From positions 2,914,001 to 2,978,000 of the forward strand of contig NZ_CP121194.1 in assembly GCF_039993895.1 (NCBI RefSeq): a stretch of 64,000 nt of DNA. The letters run 5' to 3'. This DNA is from Edaphobacter paludis. GTDB taxonomy: Bacteria; Acidobacteriota; Terriglobia; Terriglobales; Acidobacteriaceae. This document shows, piece by piece, positions 59,525-64,000 of this stretch. A program made the position numbers and the translations under genes. How positions within the stretch are numbered: position 1 is the first letter of the stretch; each line of letters begins with the position of its first letter. The notes beneath the pieces were generated by a model. The model did no database searches. It had not been told where the DNA came from and was given only the letters and a program-made list of their open reading frames with translations.

Positions 59525-60544
59525 ATGGAAGAGCAGGCACAACTGAAAGTAGAGACGATGATGGAGCTGAACAGGGAAAGTGACCCGCGGCAGAAGAACA
59601 CGCGGCCGGTTGAGGCGACAGACCATGAGGGATCGTCGCATGTGTCGGATGCAGAAACTGCGGTTGCGAATGCGGACACTTCGTTAACCGCGGACGTATC
59701 TGCGGAGGTGTCGCCTGCGGTTGAAGAATTTATGGATCAGGCCGCGCAGCAGAATGAGGCTGCGGCTGAAGCTGTGCCGGATGTTAGAAATAAGCCCGGT
59801 TCGTATATCTCGTTTGAGCATGTGCACAAATCATTCGGCGACTTTGTGGTGCTGGACGATGTCAGTTTCTGCGTCAATTCGGGAGAGACGCTGTGCATCA
59901 TGGGGCGCAGCGGCGTGGGTAAGTCGGTGTCGCTGCAGATGTTGTTGGGGTTTTTGAAGCCGGACAAGGGAATCATCCGTGTAGCGGGCGAGGATATCTG
60001 CGGGCTCAATGAGCAGCAGTTGCAAGTGATTCGGCGCAAGGTCACGATGGTGTTTCAGAATGGGGCGCTGTTCGATTCGATCTCGGTGGGGGAGAATGTG
60101 GCGTTTCCCCTGCGGGAGCGTGGAGAACTGGCGGAGGAACAGATTCACCAGATCGTAAAGGGACTGCTGGAGATGGTGGGTGTGGCGGGGATGGAAGGTT
60201 TGCTGCCGTCGGATCTGTCCACGGGAATGAAGCGATCCGTAGCAATCGCGCGCGCCCTGGCGGCGCAGCCGGAAGCGGTGCTTTATGACGAGCCAACGAC
60301 GATGGTGGATCCTCTGATGGCTCATTTGCTGGGAAATTTGATAGAGCGGCTGAAGCAGCAACTGCATCTGACGAGCGTTGTTGTGACCCACGATACCCGG
60401 TTTGCGAAAAAACTTGCCGACCGTGTGGTGTTGCTGCACGGAGGGAAGGCGCATTTCTTTGGAACGATGGAGGAGATGGAGCAGAGCGACGACCCGGTGC
60501 TGAAGGAATTTCTCGCCATGGATGAGTTGACGATGCCCGTGTAG
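59525..60544 (+). CDS. MlaF-like ABC transporter ATP-binding protein with N-terminal extension
   Basis: A 339-residue ATPase related to MlaF/Ttg2A, which powers phospholipid transport between the membranes. The ATPase domain starts only at about 94 ([17 protein letters not shown]); Walker A is GRSGVGKS (127-134), the Q-loop reads [16 protein letters not shown], the signature is unusual ([15 protein letters not shown]), Walker B is [13 protein letters not shown] and the H-loop is VVVTHD. Residues 1-93 are an acidic, Glu/Ala/Asp-rich, low-complexity extension not found in MlaF. ATG 59525 lies 40 bp after mobA; ATG 59555/59558 would shorten this part. No MlaE or MlaD gene is adjacent. Confidence 0.86.
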   Translation: MEEQAQLKVETMMELNRESDPRQKNTRPVEATDHEGSSHVSDAETAVANADTSLTADVSAEVSPAVEEFMDQAAQQNEAAAEAVPDVRNKPGSYISFEHVHKSFGDFVVLDDVSFCVNSGETLCIMGRSGVGKSVSLQMLLGFLKPDKGIIRVAGEDICGLNEQQLQVIRRKVTMVFQNGALFDSISVGENVAFPLRERGELAEEQIHQIVKGLLEMVGVAGMEGLLPSDLSTGMKRSVAIARALAAQPEAVLYDEPTTMVDPLMAHLLGNLIERLKQQLHLTSVVVTHDTRFAKKLADRVVLLHGGKAHFFGTMEEMEQSDDPVLKEFLAMDELTMPV

Positions 60545-60851
60545 ACAAAGGTAATGAATCTGGGTCACGACAATAATCTGGAGCAAAGTTACGTGGCAAA
60601 AGTTTGCAAATTTGATTGCTATGCTGATCGGACCGACGTATGCTTAAAAGTGAACATGTAGGTTCGGGCAGAATTCTGCGAGCTTTGATTTGTTGAAGTT
60701 AGCGAAAGAACTTTGTGCCCTGAACCGTGTCTCTACCTTGCAGCACTCTTGCAGCATTTGAAAATTTTTATCGCGCAACATGCCTGGGGTTATTTCTGGC
60801 ATCTTACCGACTGTGAAGTCAAAGGGATATCACAGTAAAGAGGCGTTCGCT
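60545..60851. other. Intergenic region before the exopolysaccharide sugar transferase gene
   Basis: A 307-bp gap that is more AT-rich than its neighbours. It is expected to carry the promoter of the sugar transferase gene, but no strong -35/-10 pair stands out. No gene or clear hairpin is seen. An in-frame ATG at 60780 would extend the next protein by 24 residues but has no ribosome-binding site. Confidence 0.45.
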
Positions 60852-62366
60852 ATGGCGACACCGGATTATCTGCAACAGGTTATCGTTTCGGCACGCGCGA
60901 GGGCTGTCCGCGACCGACGTACTTATTCGACGCGATTTGGATTATTTCGCAGGCCATCGGTGACCAGCATGGTGTGGGCATCGCTGGATCTGCTGACTAT
61001 TTTTTTGGCCGTGATTCTGGCGCTGCGCGTTCGGATTGCGTTGCCACCGCAGGTTCACGTGCTGTATGTCGTGCCCGACCTGATCGAGGCATCGCCTCGG
61101 GTCCTGTTTTTGTATATTGGCTGGTTTGCGGCTTGCCTCATCTTCTTTGCTCGTTCGTATGGACTGTACGGTCCCATACAAAACCGCAGTGGCCTGCATG
61201 AACAGAGGATGACGGTGCAGGCGTCCTTGATGTCGGGGCTTCTGCTGTGCGGCGCGCTGTATTTGTTCAATGGGATTGCGGTCTCACGTATTGTGGTTGC
61301 GCTGGTCGTGCTGTTTTCGGCGGTGTTGTTGTGCGTGCGCCGGGCGGTGTGGCGGCGGATGGCCTATAAGCGCTTCCGGGAGGGCATAGAGACGCGTAAC
61401 GTGCTGATTGTGGGCGCGGGCCGGGTGGGGTATGCACTGCGGAACCATCTGGAGTCATTGAACCATCTGGGATTCCGCTTCAAAGGGTTTGTAGCGCTGA
61501 CCGAACGGGAGGCGGAGTCCGGCGACGCCGACGTGATTGGTGATGTACGCAACTGCCTTTCGCTGGCGCGGTCGTTGTTTGTGGATGAGATTTTCTTTTC
61601 CGTTCCTGCAGATAAGAAACTGGTCATCGGCATGGTGGAAGAAGCACGCACGGCCGGGATTGATGTCCGCGTTGTGCCGGACATGTATGACGGGCTGGCG
61701 TGGAATGCGCCGGTCGAATATATCGGCCAGTTTCCGACGATTCCGCTGCACCGCCGGGATTTCCCCATGGGCGCATTTCTGTTGAAACGCGCGATGGATA
61801 TAGTTCTGGCATCGGCTGCGCTGGTGGTGGCCTCCCCTGTGATGCTGGCGATTGCCATTGCTATTCGCTGGGACTCCAAGGGAACGATCTTTTATGGAGC
61901 GGAGCGAATTGGACGGAAGGGGCGGACGTTCTGCTGCTACAAATTCCGGACCATGGTAAAAGATGCCGAGAAGTTGAAGGCCGATCTGGAGCATATGAAT
62001 GAGAGAGACGGCATTCTCTTCAAGATTGCCAACGATCCCCGCATCACGCGAGTGGGAGCAGTGCTGCGAAAATATTCGCTGGATGAGCTGCCGCAGTTTT
62101 ATAACGTGCTGCGCGGAGATATGAGCCTGGTGGGTCCGCGGCCTCCCATGGCTGCCGAGGTCGAGCAGTATGACCTGGCGCACCTGCGCAGGCTGGATGT
62201 GCTGCCAGGAATTACCGGGCTTTGGCAGGTGGAGGCCCGACAGGACCCGTCGTTCGACAGCTATATCTCGCTGGATACGGCTTATGTGGAGAACTGGAGC
62301 CTCTGGCTTGACCTAAAGATTCTGGCGCGAACGGTGCATGTAGTGTTGAGCGGAACGGGCACCTAA
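60852..62366 (+). CDS. Polyprenyl-phosphate sugar phosphotransferase initiating exopolysaccharide synthesis
   Basis: A 504-residue membrane enzyme of the WbaP/WcaJ/GumD family that moves a hexose-1-phosphate onto undecaprenyl phosphate to start a repeat unit. Four or so membrane segments lie in residues about 40-175. A Rossmann CoA-binding-like domain begins at NVLIVGAGRVGYALRNHLES. One further segment (IVLASAALVVASPVMLAIAI) precedes the catalytic domain, with KFRTMVKDAE, RVGAVLRKYSLDELPQFYNV, LRGDMSLVGPRPP and PGITGLWQVEAR. AAAGAGG upstream supports ATG 60852. Other polysaccharide genes are not adjacent within the window. Confidence 0.92.
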   Translation: MATPDYLQQVIVSARARAVRDRRTYSTRFGLFRRPSVTSMVWASLDLLTIFLAVILALRVRIALPPQVHVLYVVPDLIEASPRVLFLYIGWFAACLIFFARSYGLYGPIQNRSGLHEQRMTVQASLMSGLLLCGALYLFNGIAVSRIVVALVVLFSAVLLCVRRAVWRRMAYKRFREGIETRNVLIVGAGRVGYALRNHLESLNHLGFRFKGFVALTEREAESGDADVIGDVRNCLSLARSLFVDEIFFSVPADKKLVIGMVEEARTAGIDVRVVPDMYDGLAWNAPVEYIGQFPTIPLHRRDFPMGAFLLKRAMDIVLASAALVVASPVMLAIAIAIRWDSKGTIFYGAERIGRKGRTFCCYKFRTMVKDAEKLKADLEHMNERDGILFKIANDPRITRVGAVLRKYSLDELPQFYNVLRGDMSLVGPRPPMAAEVEQYDLAHLRRLDVLPGITGLWQVEARQDPSFDSYISLDTAYVENWSLWLDLKILARTVHVVLSGTGT

Positions 62367-62383
62367 GCAGTAGACTTAGACCT

Positions 62384-64000
62384 GTGAAGATAGCTCTCGC
62401 GCAGATTAATCCGACGGTTGGGGACTTCGCCGGGAATACCAAAAAGATACTTGAATATGCTGCACGCGCTCATGAACAGGGCGTGAGCCTGGTTATCTTT
62501 CCGGAGCTTGCGGTATGCGGATATCCGCCCGCTGATTTTCTGGAGAAGGCTTCCTTTATCGCCCGTGCGGATCAGGGGGCGGCAGAGATTGCTTCATGGA
62601 CGGCAGGGAGCGGGCGTCCGGCGATTTTGTGCGGAACGGTGATGCCGACTCAATCGCCCGTAGGCAAGCGCGTGCGCAATGTGGCTGCATTACTGCGTGG
62701 CGGACACGTTAGTTTTGTGCAGCAGAAGATGCTGCTGCCGTTCTATGACGTGTTCGATGAGCAGCGCTACTTTGAGCCTGCGGTTGAGCAGACCCTGACG
62801 GTTTTTGATGGACAACCGCTGGCGATTACGATCTGCGAGGATGCCTGGAACGATAAGGGATTCTGGCCGCGGCCCATGTACCAGGTAGATCCGGTGGAGG
62901 CCCTGATGGGGCAGTGGGGCGCGCAGCCGGACGATTTGGCTGGAAAGCAGCGGATTATCTTGAATATTTCAGCGTCGCCGTACTGGCAGGGTAAGCCCGA
63001 GGTGCGACAGAAGATGCTGGCGGCTCTGGCGGAGCGCCATGGCGCTTACGTCGCTATGGTGAACCAGGTGGGCGGTAACGATGGATTGGTCTTTGATGGC
63101 TCATCGCTCGTGATTGGGCCAAAGGGTCGCGTCCTGGCACGGGGAAGTTCGTTCGCTGAGGACCTTGTGATCTTTGATACTGTGGGCTTTGGGTCTGGCG
63201 CGACGGCAGCTAGTGCTCCTGCGTCGGATGAGACTGCGGAGGTTTGGAAGGCTCTGGTGCTGGGGACGCGGGACTATGTGCGCAAGTGCGGATTTACCAG
63301 GGCGGTGGTGGGACTGAGCGGAGGCATCGATTCGGCGCTGGTGGCGGCGATTGCGGTGGAGGCGCTGGGGGCGGAGAACGTCCTTGGAGTAGGAATGCCG
63401 AGCGAGTATTCTTCTCTGGGATCGATTGAAGATGCGAGGGCCTTGGCGAAGAATCTTGGAGTGAGGTTCGAGCTGTTGCCGATCCATGATGTGTTTGCTC
63501 AGTATCAACAGACATTGAGGCCTCTCTTTGAAGGAACGCCGTTTGGGCTGGCGGAAGAGAATTTGCAGGCCCGGATACGCGGCTCGCTGCTGATGGCGTT
63601 GGCGAACAAGTTCGGTTCACTGGTGCTGACGACGGGCAATAAGAGCGAGATGTCGACGGGCTATTGCACGCTTTACGGTGATATGGTGGGCGCGCTGGCA
63701 GTGATTGGCGACGTAATGAAGACGAAGGTCTACAAGCTGAGCCGGTATGTGAACCGGAAGCGCGAGGTGATCCCATGGGCGACGATCGAGAAGCCGCCGT
63801 CGGCAGAGTTGCGGCCAGAGCAACGGGATACGGACTCGTTACCACCCTATGAGGTGCTGGACCCGATCCTGGAGGCCTACGTGGAACGATACTGTTCCGC
63901 CGAACAGATTGCGGAGGAGCAGGAGGTTGACGTTGCTCTGGTACGGTCCGTCCTACAATTGGTTGAGCGCAGCGAATACAAGCGGCAGCAGGCGGCGCCG
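62384..64000 (+). CDS. nadE: Glutamine-dependent NAD+ synthetase, C-terminus cut by window edge
   Basis: Makes NAD from deamido-NAD, ATP and glutamine. The frame runs open for 539 codons to the right edge; roughly 25-40 residues are probably missing. The N-terminal nitrilase-like glutaminase has the Glu-Lys-Cys triad: Glu41 in FPELAVCGYPP, Lys115 in QQKMLLPF and Cys151 in ITICEDAW. The synthetase domain has the P-loop LSGGIDSALVAA (Ser-Gly-Gly-x-Asp-Ser, about 310-316) and TTGNKSEMSTGYCTLYGD. GTG 62384 is chosen because it gives the family opening MKIALAQINPTVGDF. It lies 17 bp after the sugar transferase stop, so co-transcription is possible. Confidence 0.95.
   Translation, partial: MKIALAQINPTVGDFAGNTKKILEYAARAHEQGVSLVIFPELAVCGYPPADFLEKASFIARADQGAAEIASWTAGSGRPAILCGTVMPTQSPVGKRVRNVAALLRGGHVSFVQQKMLLPFYDVFDEQRYFEPAVEQTLTVFDGQPLAITICEDAWNDKGFWPRPMYQVDPVEALMGQWGAQPDDLAGKQRIILNISASPYWQGKPEVRQKMLAALAERHGAYVAMVNQVGGNDGLVFDGSSLVIGPKGRVLARGSSFAEDLVIFDTVGFGSGATAASAPASDETAEVWKALVLGTRDYVRKCGFTRAVVGLSGGIDSALVAAIAVEALGAENVLGVGMPSEYSSLGSIEDARALAKNLGVRFELLPIHDVFAQYQQTLRPLFEGTPFGLAEENLQARIRGSLLMALANKFGSLVLTTGNKSEMSTGYCTLYGDMVGALAVIGDVMKTKVYKLSRYVNRKREVIPWATIEKPPSAELRPEQRDTDSLPPYEVLDPILEAYVERYCSAEQIAEEQEVDVALVRSVLQLVERSEYKRQQAAP

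Overview
The window looks like a chromosomal segment of an acidobacterium, most likely class Terriglobia (the Granulicella / Terriglobus / Edaphobacter group). This is inferred from gene content, not from a marker gene: GC is high (roughly 60 percent by eye), there is a 1196-residue TonB-dependent receptor with a carboxypeptidase-regulatory-like plug extension, a CRTAC1/ASPIC-UnbV propeller protein, several large secreted TPR proteins, and many secreted glycoside hydrolases. I see no rRNA, tRNA, CRISPR array, transposase or prophage.

Layout. 1-7.2 kb holds housekeeping and small genes: icd (cut by the left edge), an EVE-domain protein, fabI, a TlpA-like thioredoxin, a DinB-fold protein, an ABC-F ATPase and a secreted SGNH acetylesterase. 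7.3-17.1 kb holds secA, a coupled NtrC-type regulator / histidine kinase / lipoprotein set, and a lytic transglycosylase. 17.2-28.4 kb looks like one outer-membrane carbohydrate-uptake locus: a CRTAC1 protein, a TPR protein and a secreted GH13 alpha-glucosidase run left, and a TonB-dependent receptor plus a secreted TPR protein run right, from a shared 620-bp promoter region. 28.4-38.9 kb holds a patatin-like lipase, recQ with two HRDC domains, dgt, a TPR protein, purH and pyrD. 39-45.5 kb holds divergent GH92 and GH3 hydrolases and a GT39 membrane glycosyltransferase.

45.6-52.6 kb holds a conserved small gene that appears broken, a YVTN propeller lipoprotein, two small exported or anchored proteins, a cytochrome c maturation cluster (ccmE-ccmA-ybaK-ccmB, then ccmC-ccmD) and a DUF892 ferritin-like gene. 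52.9-64 kb holds thiC, an acyl-CoA dehydrogenase, a cupin / FNR-like reductase / DUF488 operon, an M20 dipeptidase overlapping mobA, a stand-alone MlaF-like ATPase, an exopolysaccharide-initiating sugar transferase and nadE (cut by the right edge).

Most notable points: CcmE carries Cys instead of the heme-binding His (C125-x3-Y129), and no ccmF, ccmG or ccmH is present in the window, which resembles the rare 'System I*' of cytochrome c biogenesis. The strand G/C bias appears to change sign near 45.5-46 kb, next to a gene that loses its expected 3' end, suggesting a rearrangement junction or, less likely, an origin. The 17-28 kb block is a candidate acidobacterial counterpart of a polysaccharide-utilisation locus.
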